From positions 62,001-126,000 of the forward strand of contig CACEFK010000002.1 of the NCBI GenBank assembly GCA_902558835.1: 64,000 nucleotides of DNA. The letters are read 5' to 3'. The translations under genes were made by a program, and so were the position numbers. The stretch comes from an uncultured Pelagibacteraceae bacterium. Its GTDB lineage: Bacteria > Pseudomonadota > Alphaproteobacteria > Pelagibacterales > Pelagibacteraceae. The notes beneath the pieces were generated by a model. That model ran no database searches, was not told where the DNA came from, and saw only the letters and a program-made list of their open reading frames with translations. Positions 54,057 through 62,375 of this stretch are shown piece after piece. Numbering within the stretch: position 1 is the stretch's first letter; every line of letters starts with the position of its first letter.

Positions 54057-55131
54057 TCAAGTTAAAATTCCATGTATGTTTATTAGAGGTGGTACTTCTA
54101 GAGGTCCTTATTTTTTAAAAAGTGATCTCCCTAGTGACATAAACAAAAGAGATAAAATTTTACTAGCAGCTATGGGCTCACCAGATCTAAGGCAAATTGA
54201 TGGACTGGGAGGAGCTGAGCCTGTTAAAAGTAAAGTTGCAATTATAGATAAATCTTCTGAAGAAGGTATTGATATAGATTATTATTTTGCCCAAGTAAAA
54301 ATAGATAAACCTATAGTCGATACCAAACCTTCTTGTGGAAATATTCTTGTGGGAGTTGGTCCTTATGCAATTGAAAAGGGATTGGTTGAGGCAAAAAATG
54401 GTGAAACATCAGTTATTGTTAGAGATAAAAATACAGGCATGAAGATTGAACAAATTGTTCAAACACCAAATAAACAAGTCCAATATGATGGAAATTTCAA
54501 AATTGATGGTGTTCCTACACCAGGATCACCAATTAAACTTAAGTTTTTAGATATAATAGGTTCACAAACAAATAAACTTTTTCCATCAGGAAATAAAATT
54601 GATGAAATAGATAAAATTAAATTTACTCTTATTGATTGCGCAGTTCCAATGGTTATTTTTAAGGCTACAGATTTAGGTTTAAAAGGATCAGAGAGTTTCG
54701 AACAGTTAAATGAAAACAAAACACTTATTGAAAAAATGAATACAATAAGGATTAAAATTGCAAAAAAAGTAGGATTAGGAGATGTAACTAATTCTGTTTT
54801 ACCTAAAACTGCAATTGTTATTAAGCCTGATAAAGCAGACATCAAATCAAGATACTTTATGCCATGGGATTGCCACCCTGCTTATGCAGTAACCGGCTCT
54901 ATGGCTTTGTTGGGTGCTTGTAAATCTAGAGATACAATTTGTTCTGAATTCTATGATAATTATTCTGAGAGTGGTGAATTCGAAATCGAACATCCATCAG
55001 GAAAACTCAAACTTAATTTCAATATAGTTTATGAGAATGAAAATATTAGAGATATTAATGTAATTTCTACAAGAAATGCGAGATTAATAATGTCTGGTGA
55101 TGTTTACATTAAAAAAAGTTTAATAGACTAA
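54049..55131 (+). CDS. PrpF-family isomerase/tautomerase
   Basis: 360 residues, diaminopimelate-epimerase-like fold. CMFIRGGTSRGPYFL near residue 7, AMGSPDLRQIDGLGGA and KPSCGNILVGVGPYA are diagnostic. Members isomerise aconitates (PrpF, trans- or 2-methyl-aconitate) or tautomerise oxalomesaconate (GalD). The prp operon at 23114 already has PrpD, so this copy next to tcuA and tct more likely handles an aconitate isomer. Exact substrate unproven. Confidence 0.87.
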   Translation: MNDQVKIPCMFIRGGTSRGPYFLKSDLPSDINKRDKILLAAMGSPDLRQIDGLGGAEPVKSKVAIIDKSSEEGIDIDYYFAQVKIDKPIVDTKPSCGNILVGVGPYAIEKGLVEAKNGETSVIVRDKNTGMKIEQIVQTPNKQVQYDGNFKIDGVPTPGSPIKLKFLDIIGSQTNKLFPSGNKIDEIDKIKFTLIDCAVPMVIFKATDLGLKGSESFEQLNENKTLIEKMNTIRIKIAKKVGLGDVTNSVLPKTAIVIKPDKADIKSRYFMPWDCHPAYAVTGSMALLGACKSRDTICSEFYDNYSESGEFEIEHPSGKLKLNFNIVYENENIRDINVISTRNARLIMSGDVYIKKSLID

Positions 55132-56069
55132 TTAAGTTTTTCCGATAATTTTTCAAAAACTTTTTCTGCTGAAAGTTTTGATAATTCGGGGGCTTGTATT
55201 GCTTTAAAATTTTCTCTTTCAATACTTACTTTAAAAGGAGTTGTATGAGATCCAAATAAAGCAATTCCTTTTGATCCTAGATGTGCTGTCATGTGAGCAG
55301 GACCTGTATCATTTGCAACTACAAATGAACTATCTTTAATTAATGCTGCTAATTGAGAGATATCTAAAGCTTTGCCATTATCTAAAACACAAAGAGCATT
55401 AATACTTGTTGCATCTTTAATTTCTCCTGGTCCAGGTGCTATAACTACTTTAAATTTATTCTCTAATCTTTTGTTAATCATAGAAATTAAATCATTATAA
55501 TAAGGCCACTTCTTAGAAGTTAAATGAGGAGAGCAAAAAGGAAAAAGAACAATATATTTTTCTAATTGATGGTAATTTTTTATTTGAGTTATATCTGATG
55601 GGCTCCATGAAAAATCAGGGCTTAATGTGTGGTGAGTTGTAATTCCTGAGCTTTTTAACTGATGATCAAATCTTGATAACACTGGGTCTTTATCAAAATC
55701 TTCTTTTGTAGATCCTTCTGGCAATGTGGTTTCAGTAGACGACCATGTATCTCTAGTAGCTTTAGGAAATAATATTCTTTTATAAAATGATGTTCTGCTT
55801 GAGTTTTGTAGGTCATAAACTTTGGAGAATTTGTATTTCTTAATATTCTTCATCAATGAATATAAATAGATCAGATTAAATCTTGGTAATCTCTTATCCA
55901 AAATAACATTAGAAATATGTGGATTTTTTTTAAATAGATCAAAATATGGTTTGGTTGTTAATAAATGAACTTCATCATCTTTGTGATTTTCAGAAATATC
56001 TTGAATTGCCCCACACGCTTGGGCTATATCACCCAAAGAACCGTGTTTAATAATTAAAATATTAGACAT
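55128..56069 (-). CDS. Glycosyltransferase family 9 (heptosyltransferase-like)
   Basis: 313-residue GT-B enzyme. N-terminal ILIIKHGSLGDIAQACGAI is the acceptor loop; FPFCSPHLTSKKWPYYNDL and VVANDTGPAHMTAHLG form the ADP-heptose-type donor site. It probably adds heptose or a related sugar to lipopolysaccharide core. It overlaps prpF convergently by 4 bases. The next gene, DUF6165, is divergent and probably belongs to the same surface-glycan function. Confidence 0.88.
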   Translation of the reverse strand: MSNILIIKHGSLGDIAQACGAIQDISENHKDDEVHLLTTKPYFDLFKKNPHISNVILDKRLPRFNLIYLYSLMKNIKKYKFSKVYDLQNSSRTSFYKRILFPKATRDTWSSTETTLPEGSTKEDFDKDPVLSRFDHQLKSSGITTHHTLSPDFSWSPSDITQIKNYHQLEKYIVLFPFCSPHLTSKKWPYYNDLISMINKRLENKFKVVIAPGPGEIKDATSINALCVLDNGKALDISQLAALIKDSSFVVANDTGPAHMTAHLGSKGIALFGSHTTPFKVSIERENFKAIQAPELSKLSAEKVFEKLSEKLN

Positions 56070-56101
56070 ATTTATAACAACTTAACATAGTATATTTTTT
56101 A

Positions 56102-56491
56102 ATGAATAAAATTCTAGTTGAAGTCTCTGTAGGTGAATTATTAGACAAAATTTCTATTCTAGAAATTAAAAAAGAAAAAATTAAAGATCCTGAAAAACTT
56201 AAATTTATATCTAATGAACATTCGATTCTAAAAGAACAGTTAGAAATAAATGTTAAAACAGATGAAAAAATAAATAAACTATTCCAAGATTTAAAAGAAA
56301 TAAATTCGAGATTATGGATGATAGAAGACGATAAAAGAGATTGTGAAAAAAATAAGGATTTTGGTGAAAAATTTATAAGATTATCTAGAGATGTTCATTT
56401 TTTAAATGATGATCGGGCCAAAATTAAATTAGAGATTAATAATCATACTGGATCAGTTATTAAAGAGATTAAAGAATATACTAGTTACTAA
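56102..56491 (+). CDS. DUF6165 family protein
   Basis: 129 residues, all helical. VEVSVGELLDKISILEIKKEKI at the start and LWMIEDDKRDCEKNKDFGEKFI in the middle are the family pattern; the protein is probably a two-helix hairpin oligomer. Function unknown; such genes commonly sit beside LPS glycosyltransferases, as here (GT9 divergent, 32 bases away). It overlaps the convergent PhyH gene by 11 bases. Confidence 0.85.
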   Translation: MNKILVEVSVGELLDKISILEIKKEKIKDPEKLKFISNEHSILKEQLEINVKTDEKINKLFQDLKEINSRLWMIEDDKRDCEKNKDFGEKFIRLSRDVHFLNDDRAKIKLEINNHTGSVIKEIKEYTSY

Positions 56492-57269
56492 AAATTTTAG
56501 GAAACCAATCTTCTCTCATTAGATCTCCAGTTTTTAAGTTAATGCCATCAAATGGTGGTGAGGTAGGCCCTCCTCTATCAATATACTTTATATCGTCACC
56601 AATAAATCTCATTGAAAATGCTCTTCGAGATTTAGAAGTGTTATTTCCAGTGGAGCCATGAACAGTTTTAAAATTAAACAACACTGCATCACCTAAATTA
56701 AGTTCTGGGATTAAAATATCTTTTTCAAATTCTTCTGATGACGGTAAATCCATAAAAGAACTGTCATCATGATACCAAGATTGATTATTAGACCATTTGG
56801 TAGGTCTAATTAATTTTTGCCATTTATGAGATCCTATAATTAATTTAAGATTATTTTTATTATCAACTTCATCTAATGGTATCCAAAAACTTCCTGTATC
56901 ATTACCATCAACACAGTAATAAGGCATATCTTGGTGCCAAGGTGTTTCTTTTTGAGTGCCTGGTTCCTTTATGAAAATATGTTCGTGAAAAATTTGAGAT
57001 GATTTAGAATTAGTTGCTTCGGCGATAATTTGGGCTCCGGGCGAATTAAAAATACAATCTTTAAACTCTTCTATTCTTTCCCAATTACAATAATCTTCAA
57101 AAAATCTACCATTATTATCATCTACATTCTCTCTTCCATGTTTACTGGGTTTATCCAAAACCTTTTGGAAACCTTTTCTTAATGGCTCTATCCAATCTTT
57201 AAAAATATCTTTAACAATTATCACTCCATTAGTTTGATAATTTTTAATTTGTTTCTCTGATAAAAACAT
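56481..57269 (-). CDS. Phytanoyl-CoA dioxygenase (PhyH) family oxygenase
   Basis: 262 residues of the Fe(II)/2-oxoglutarate type. The iron facial triad is visible: His and Asp in WHQDMPYY and the distal His in FKTVHGSTGNN; the 2-oxoglutarate Arg is in SRRAFSMRF. It hydroxylates an unknown small molecule. It follows the ABC permease gene by 2 bases and is part of its operon, so its substrate may be what the importer delivers (an amino acid or opine-like compound). Confidence 0.87.
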   Translation of the reverse strand: MFLSEKQIKNYQTNGVIIVKDIFKDWIEPLRKGFQKVLDKPSKHGRENVDDNNGRFFEDYCNWERIEEFKDCIFNSPGAQIIAEATNSKSSQIFHEHIFIKEPGTQKETPWHQDMPYYCVDGNDTGSFWIPLDEVDNKNNLKLIIGSHKWQKLIRPTKWSNNQSWYHDDSSFMDLPSSEEFEKDILIPELNLGDAVLFNFKTVHGSTGNNTSKSRRAFSMRFIGDDIKYIDRGGPTSPPFDGINLKTGDLMREDWFPKIFSN

Positions 57270-57271
57270 TT

Positions 57272-57949
57272 TTATTGTTGAAAACTATATTTTTTCTCTA
57301 AGTATTTAATGAGATTATGAATAATAAAGGTCATGAATAAATAAATTCCCCCTGCAACAATAAATACTTCTATTGGTTTAAAGGTTGTTGAAATAATATA
57401 TTTAGCAACACCTGTTAAATCCATTAAAGTAACTGTGCTTGCTAAAGAAGTTCCCTTCATCATTAATATAATTTCATTACCGTAAGCAGGCAATGATTGT
57501 CTAATTGCTATTGGAATTTGGATTTTGTAAAAGATTATTTTGTTTGTTATTCCTAAACTTTTACCAGCTTCAATAATACCTGGCTTTATTGTCTGAAATG
57601 CTGATCTTAATATCTCTGATGTGTATGCGCCTGTATTTAAAGTGAAGGCTATAATTGCACACCAATAAGGCTCTTTTAAAATAACCCATAAAAATGTTGA
57701 TCTTAAATATTCAATTTGTCCTAAACCAAAATAAATAATAAAAATTTGAACCAATAAAGGCGTTCCTCTAAAAACATAAGAATATCCATAAGCAAATTTA
57801 TTAATGAGTATATTTTTATTTAATCTTAAAATTGCAAACAAAAGTCCAAGAAATAAACCAAAGAACAAAGAGACGGATAAAAGTTTTAAAGTAACAACAG
57901 TTGCTCCTAATAACTTGGGGAAACTAGTAAACATTAAATCAAAATCCAT
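57272..57949 (-). CDS. Polar amino-acid ABC permease (HisM/ArtM type)
   Basis: 225 residues, five helices, and the permease EAA-loop EAGKSLGITNKIIFYKIQIPIAIRQSLP. The YVFRGTPLLVQIFIIYFGLGQ segment is typical of the His/Glu/Arg/opine group. One-base overlap with the partner permease. No ATP-binding subunit gene follows; the next gene is PhyH. Confidence 0.92.
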   Translation of the reverse strand: MDFDLMFTSFPKLLGATVVTLKLLSVSLFFGLFLGLLFAILRLNKNILINKFAYGYSYVFRGTPLLVQIFIIYFGLGQIEYLRSTFLWVILKEPYWCAIIAFTLNTGAYTSEILRSAFQTIKPGIIEAGKSLGITNKIIFYKIQIPIAIRQSLPAYGNEIILMMKGTSLASTVTLMDLTGVAKYIISTTFKPIEVFIVAGGIYLFMTFIIHNLIKYLEKKYSFQQ

Positions 57950-58641
57950 TAATAACCCCTGCTATATCTAGCTTCTAACCTATTGATTAGTTTCATACTT
58001 AAATATGTTAACAATAAATATAAAACAGCAGCAAATGAGTAAAAGAATAATGGATCTCTAGTTGAGCCTGCTGCAATATAAGATTGTCTCATGATTTCAA
58101 CCAACCCTGTAACTGAAATTAAAGATGTATCTTTTAAAGTAATTTGCCAAACATTACTCAAATTTGGAATGGCCAGTCTTAACATTTGAGGTAAAATTAT
58201 TTTATAAAACTGTGCAAATTTACCTACACCCAAAACTTTAGCAGCTTCGAACTGACCTTTATCAATTGATTGAATTGCTCCACGAAATACTTCAGTTGAA
58301 TAAGCGCCTGAAATTATTCCAATTGCCATTGATCCAGTAATAAAAGCATTAATCTCTATATATTCAAAATATCCAAAGATTGATGCCACATACATAATTG
58401 CACCACTTCCACCAAAAAAGAAAAGATAGATTACTAAAAGTTCAGGGACACCACGAATAACTGTTGTATAAAAATTTCCAATTAAATTTAAAGATTTATA
58501 TTTTGATAGTTTAAGAGGAGTAAAAATTAGGGCAAAAACAAATCCTATCAACATTGCTGTAACTGAGACAGCAATGGTCATTAGGGTTGCGTAAAATAAC
58601 TCATCCCCCCAACCTGTTTTACCGAATGCGAGAAGTTCCAT
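57949..58641 (-). CDS. Polar amino-acid ABC permease (HisQ type)
   Basis: 230 residues with the same architecture as its partner: TTVIRGVPELLVIYLFFFGG and EAAKVLGVGKFAQFYKIILPQMLRLAIP. The two permeases form a heterodimer around a shared substrate path. The start lies just after a strong hairpin that separates it from the binder gene. Confidence 0.92.
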   Translation of the reverse strand: MELLAFGKTGWGDELFYATLMTIAVSVTAMLIGFVFALIFTPLKLSKYKSLNLIGNFYTTVIRGVPELLVIYLFFFGGSGAIMYVASIFGYFEYIEINAFITGSMAIGIISGAYSTEVFRGAIQSIDKGQFEAAKVLGVGKFAQFYKIILPQMLRLAIPNLSNVWQITLKDTSLISVTGLVEIMRQSYIAAGSTRDPLFFYSFAAVLYLLLTYLSMKLINRLEARYSRGY

Positions 58642-58647
58642 ATAGAT

Positions 58648-58672
58648 TGGCGACTATATATTATAGTCGCCA
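58648..58672 (-). promoter_or_regulatory. 11-bp perfect hairpin between binder and permease genes
   Basis: TGGCGACTATA (58648-58658) pairs exactly with TATAGTCGCCA (58662-58672) around a 3-base loop, after the binder stop and 7 bases before the permease start. There is no T-tract, so it is more likely an mRNA-stabilising or processing element that raises binder over permease than a terminator. Confidence 0.6.
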
Positions 58673-58685
58673 GATCTGAAATGAA

Positions 58686-59537
58686 TTACATAGAAGCGTC
58701 GAAACCAAAGTGCTTAATAGCAAGTTTGCTAATAATTCCTTGTTTTCTAGCTTTATCAATTGCTTTGTTGAAGTCTTTTAAGATTTTGGCATCTCTTTTT
58801 CCAATAGCACTATCGCTAGCTTGTCTGATACCAACACCTACACCATTTCCAAATGCACCACCTGAGAAAGTTGGTCCAACTAATACAACTGGTTTACCTG
58901 ATTTGTCTGCATAATCTGTAAATGCTACTGCTGCAGCTAAAGCAACATCGCATCTTCCAGATGTTAGATCTAGGTTTACCTCATCTTGAGTTTTGTAAGT
59001 TCTTACATTTACACTTCCTACATCACCAGACTCTAAAAAGTTTTGGTGAATTGTTCCTGTTTGAGTACAAACAGTTTTTCCAGCAAGTGCTCCTGTTAAT
59101 GTCTTAAGAGCTTTTTTAACATCAGATCCACCCAATGATAAATTAATACCTTCTGGTGTATCCATGCCCTCTAAGCTTGAACCTTTCATTACCGCAAGAG
59201 AAGCTACTTCATCAGCATAACCTTGTGAAAACGTAATTGTTTTTTGTCTTTCAGCAGTAATTGACATTCCAGCCATTATTGCATCAAACTTTCTCATTAC
59301 TAAAGCAGGTATCATACCGTCCCAGTCTTGTTCAACAATTGTACACTCATACTTCATAATTGTACAAAGTTCTTGAGCAAGCTCGACTTCAAAACCTATT
59401 AGATTACCTGATGCATCTTTTGAATTCCATGGAGGGTAAGCGCCTTCAGTTCCAATTTTTATTTTTTCAGCAGAAACATTTCCGATGATAAATAAAGAAG
59501 CAAGAACTGTTAAAATAGTTTTTTTGAATATATTCAT
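58686..59537 (-). CDS. Polar amino-acid ABC substrate-binding protein
   Basis: 283 residues, SBP family 3. Signal peptide cleaved near NVSA-EK (residue 23). IGTEGAYPPWNSKDASGNLIGFEVEL, AGMSITAERQKTITFS, and a late GVGVGIRQ are the lysine/arginine/ornithine/opine pattern. A strong AGGAG-type site precedes the ATG. It is first gene of the importer operon, so the ATPase is presumably encoded elsewhere and shared. Confidence 0.93.
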   Translation of the reverse strand: MNIFKKTILTVLASLFIIGNVSAEKIKIGTEGAYPPWNSKDASGNLIGFEVELAQELCTIMKYECTIVEQDWDGMIPALVMRKFDAIMAGMSITAERQKTITFSQGYADEVASLAVMKGSSLEGMDTPEGINLSLGGSDVKKALKTLTGALAGKTVCTQTGTIHQNFLESGDVGSVNVRTYKTQDEVNLDLTSGRCDVALAAAVAFTDYADKSGKPVVLVGPTFSGGAFGNGVGVGIRQASDSAIGKRDAKILKDFNKAIDKARKQGIISKLAIKHFGFDASM

Positions 59538-59597
59538 TATTTTCTCCTTTAATTTAAAAAGAATTATTTCACAAATTTTAATAAGAAAAAAGTAAAA

Positions 59598-60638
59598 TTA
59601 ATGATTAATTGATGAAGAAAAATTCCAAGAGCAATCAAAGCTTGGTATATAAACTCTTGCTAATTTTGCGTTTCCAAAATTTTGGTTAAAAACATTCAGC
59701 CAATTTTCAACCTGTTGTGGTTTTTTATCCTGACTCCCTACTTGAGCTGTAATAACTCCCTTCGGTTTTAATATTCTGACTAATGAATCCATATTTTTTG
59801 CAGCTAAATCTATACAAAATTGATCGTCATTTAGATCAACAAAAATATGATCATAAGTATCATCACTTACCGATTTAATACTTTCAAAAGCATCACCCCA
59901 TACACATTTCACTGAATTTTTTTCCGTTGCTTTTTTTCCAATATCTCCAAGATGTTTATTGCAAACATCTACAACTTCAGGATCAAGCTCATACCAATCG
60001 ATAAAGTTAAAATTTTTTGAGATACATTCTCTTGCAACTCCTCCATCTCCACCACCAATAATTGCAGCTCTTTCGTTATCTTTGTTTAAATTTAAACCAG
60101 AACCAACGAAATTAGAGCTATATAAATGTTCGTCAGTAGCAGCAACTTGTATCTCGCCATCTATAAATAAAGACTTACCAAATTGTTCCAAATCTAAAAT
60201 CTCAATATGTTGACCTACTTTAGATTTAAAATCTTCTAAAACATCATTTACTACATATGATTTTTGTAAGCCCGGCGAACTGTAAATATCATGATAAAGA
60301 GATTTTGTGTCTCTATTAAATTCTTTTTTAACTATTCTTTTGTGTTTAAATTCTTTTTTTATTATATCAATTGCAACTGATGGACTTACTTTGCCACAAG
60401 TAAAAAAATCAAAGCTAATAATTCCTTTTTCTGGAAATGTATGAAAGCTAATGTGACTTTCAGCTAATAATGCTAAAATTGTAAAACCTTGGGGTTCAAA
60501 TTTATATTTTGAAATATTTAAAATTGTTACTTTTGCAGCTTTTGCAATATCAAGAATTACTTTTTCAAATACAGATGGATCATACTCTTTAGTTGTTCCA
60601 ATGATGTCTAGAGTAATATGCTCCCCAACTTTAGTCAT
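59598..60638 (-). CDS. Fused S-adenosylmethionine decarboxylase-spermidine synthase
   Basis: 346 residues. The SpeD half is about 1-115: Glu60-Ser61 in AESHISFHTFPE is the self-cleavage site generating the pyruvoyl group, with Cys81 in FTCG. The SpeE half is about 118-346: DGEIQVAATDEHLY, the SAM-type loop GGGDGG (195-200), and ELDPEVVDVC. It decarboxylates SAM and transfers aminopropyl to putrescine, giving spermidine plus methylthioadenosine. The upstream genes in this operon degrade that by-product. Confidence 0.95.
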   Translation of the reverse strand: MTKVGEHITLDIIGTTKEYDPSVFEKVILDIAKAAKVTILNISKYKFEPQGFTILALLAESHISFHTFPEKGIISFDFFTCGKVSPSVAIDIIKKEFKHKRIVKKEFNRDTKSLYHDIYSSPGLQKSYVVNDVLEDFKSKVGQHIEILDLEQFGKSLFIDGEIQVAATDEHLYSSNFVGSGLNLNKDNERAAIIGGGDGGVARECISKNFNFIDWYELDPEVVDVCNKHLGDIGKKATEKNSVKCVWGDAFESIKSVSDDTYDHIFVDLNDDQFCIDLAAKNMDSLVRILKPKGVITAQVGSQDKKPQQVENWLNVFNQNFGNAKLARVYIPSFDCSWNFSSSINH

Positions 60639-60642
60639 ATAA

Positions 60643-61308
60643 CTAACTACTTTTATAATTTTTAACTTTTTCTAAGATTTTTTTCATTTCAGCTAATGAA
60701 AGATTCTTAGGTTCACCCATCTTTAAAGCAATAATATATTGATGGCAAATATTTTCTACCTCTTGAGCAAGCTCGAAAGCTTTAGATAAATTTTCTCCAA
60801 ATGCAACCTGTCCATGGTTAGCCATAAGACATGCCTTCCTATCTTTTAAAGCTTTAATCATATTCACTGACAGTTCATGGGTACCAAAAGTTGCATATTC
60901 AGAGCATCTAATATCTTCACCACCTGCAAGGGCAATCATGTAATGAAATGGTGGGATAGTTTTCCCGTGAGTAGATACTGCTGTAGCATGAGGTGAATGA
61001 GCATGGACTATTGCTTTTGCTTCCCACATGTTTTTATAAATATCTTGGTGAAAACGCCATTCTGATGAGGGATTTTTTCCAGAATTAAACCAAGATAAGA
61101 AGTCTTTTTCCTCGGTTAAAGATAAAAAAACAATATCTTCTGGTTTTAAAGATTCATACTTCTTTCCAGATGGAGTTATAAAAAAACCCTCAATACCATC
61201 TTCAATTCCTCTAACAGAAATATTTCCTGATCTTAAAGGAGATAAATTAGTTGTATTCAGTTTAATTGAATACTCAATTACCTCTTCTCTCTCTTTTAAA
61301 TTTTTCAT
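60643..61308 (-). CDS. FucA-type class II aldolase (probable 5-deoxy-pentulose-phosphate aldolase)
   Basis: 221 residues. Catalytic Glu83 (SSEWRFH), zinc ligands His102, His104 and His165 sit at a constant +10 offset to E. coli FucA (73, 92, 94, 155), and FHYMIALAGG and YATFGTHEL follow it closely. The sequence is FucA-like rather than MtnB-like. Placed after mtnP and mtnA, it most likely splits methylthioribulose 1-phosphate into DHAP and methylthioacetaldehyde, the DHAP-shunt reaction. It overlaps mtnA by 4 bases. Confidence 0.87.
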   Translation of the reverse strand: MKNLKEREEVIEYSIKLNTTNLSPLRSGNISVRGIEDGIEGFFITPSGKKYESLKPEDIVFLSLTEEKDFLSWFNSGKNPSSEWRFHQDIYKNMWEAKAIVHAHSPHATAVSTHGKTIPPFHYMIALAGGEDIRCSEYATFGTHELSVNMIKALKDRKACLMANHGQVAFGENLSKAFELAQEVENICHQYIIALKMGEPKNLSLAEMKKILEKVKNYKSS

Positions 61309-62375
61309 TTAAATAATTTGCTTAATCCATCGAAAGAAGCTTCAGAAATCCCTCTTTCAGTTATTAATCCAGTTACATATTTTGCAGGCGTTACATCAAA
61401 AGCTAAATTCATAGCTTTACTTTTAGAAGGGTAAATCAAAACTTTCTTAATTTCATTATTCTCATCTACACCTTCAACATGAGATAATTCCTCTGAATTT
61501 CTTTCTTCAATGGGAATATCTTTTGCATCTTTAATGTCCCAATCAATTGTTGAGCTTGGAAGAGCCACATAAAAAGGAACGTTATTATCATGAGCAGCTA
61601 ATGCTTTAAGGTAAGTTCCAATTTTATTGCAAACGTCTCCGTTAGATAAAGTTCTATCAGTACCTACAATACACATATCAACTTCACCTCTTTGCATTAA
61701 AATACCCCCTGTATTATCAGCGATAATTGTGTTTGAAATTTCCTCTTCGTTTAATTCGTATGATGTTAAGTTTGCACCTTGATTTCTTGGTCTTGTTTCA
61801 TCTACCCATACATGTACTGGTATTCCTTTTTTATGAGCATGGTAAATTGGCGATGTTGCTGTGCCCCAATTAATAGTTGCTAACCAACCTGCATTACAAT
61901 GTGTTAATATGTTTACTGTATCTTTCTTTTTTTTATAAATTTCTTCAATTATTTTTAATCCATTAATACCGATATTTTCACAAAACTTTTCATCCTCATC
62001 ACATATTTCTTTTGCTTCATTTAAAGCTATACTTAATATTTGATCACTGTTAATTCCTGATAATTTTTTTATCATTCGGTCTACAGCCCATTTTAAATTA
62101 ATAGCAGTAGGTCTTGATTGAATTAATTCTTTTGCACTTTTTTTTATAAATTCTGGATCATTGTTTTCTTGAACTGCCAAAACTAGACCATAGGCAGCTG
62201 TACCTCCAATTAGAGGTGCGCCTCTTACCTCCATTACTTTAATTGCATTTATTGCATCATTTACATTTTTTAGTTCTTTAATTACAAATTGGTGAGGAAG
62301 TTTTGTTTGATCAATAATCTTAACAACACTATTTTCAAACCAAATAGTTCGATATTCTTTTCCCTCTATTCTCAT
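61305..62375 (-). CDS. mtnA: Methylthioribose-1-phosphate isomerase
   Basis: 356 residues. Catalytic Cys160 (ILTHCNAG) and Asp240 (CIVGTD) are both at the numbering of the B. subtilis enzyme. MEVRGAPLIGGTAAYG near residue 48 is also diagnostic. It converts methylthioribose 1-phosphate to methylthioribulose 1-phosphate, or the 5-deoxy analogue. Four-base overlaps on both sides place it between mtnP and the aldolase. Confidence 0.95.
   Translation of the reverse strand: MRIEGKEYRTIWFENSVVKIIDQTKLPHQFVIKELKNVNDAINAIKVMEVRGAPLIGGTAAYGLVLAVQENNDPEFIKKSAKELIQSRPTAINLKWAVDRMIKKLSGINSDQILSIALNEAKEICDEDEKFCENIGINGLKIIEEIYKKKKDTVNILTHCNAGWLATINWGTATSPIYHAHKKGIPVHVWVDETRPRNQGANLTSYELNEEEISNTIIADNTGGILMQRGEVDMCIVGTDRTLSNGDVCNKIGTYLKALAAHDNNVPFYVALPSSTIDWDIKDAKDIPIEERNSEELSHVEGVDENNEIKKVLIYPSKSKAMNLAFDVTPAKYVTGLITERGISEASFDGLSKLFK

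Noticed and set aside
54459-54845. 128-codon minus-strand open frame inside the PrpF-family gene
   Set aside because: It lies wholly within a well-supported gene in the opposite frame, with no ribosome site and no recognisable motif; it is a shadow frame.
55128-55131. Gene-end overlaps taken as frameshifts
   Set aside because: Convergent 4-base overlaps recur at several places (31837, 41851, 55128, 63810) and both proteins have natural C-termini, so they reflect compaction.
60643-61308. MtnB (methylthioribulose-1-phosphate dehydratase) assignment
   Set aside because: Sequence around Glu83, the FHYMIALAGG and the YATFGTHEL segments follow E. coli FucA, and no mtnC/D/K genes are near, so an aldolase is favoured.
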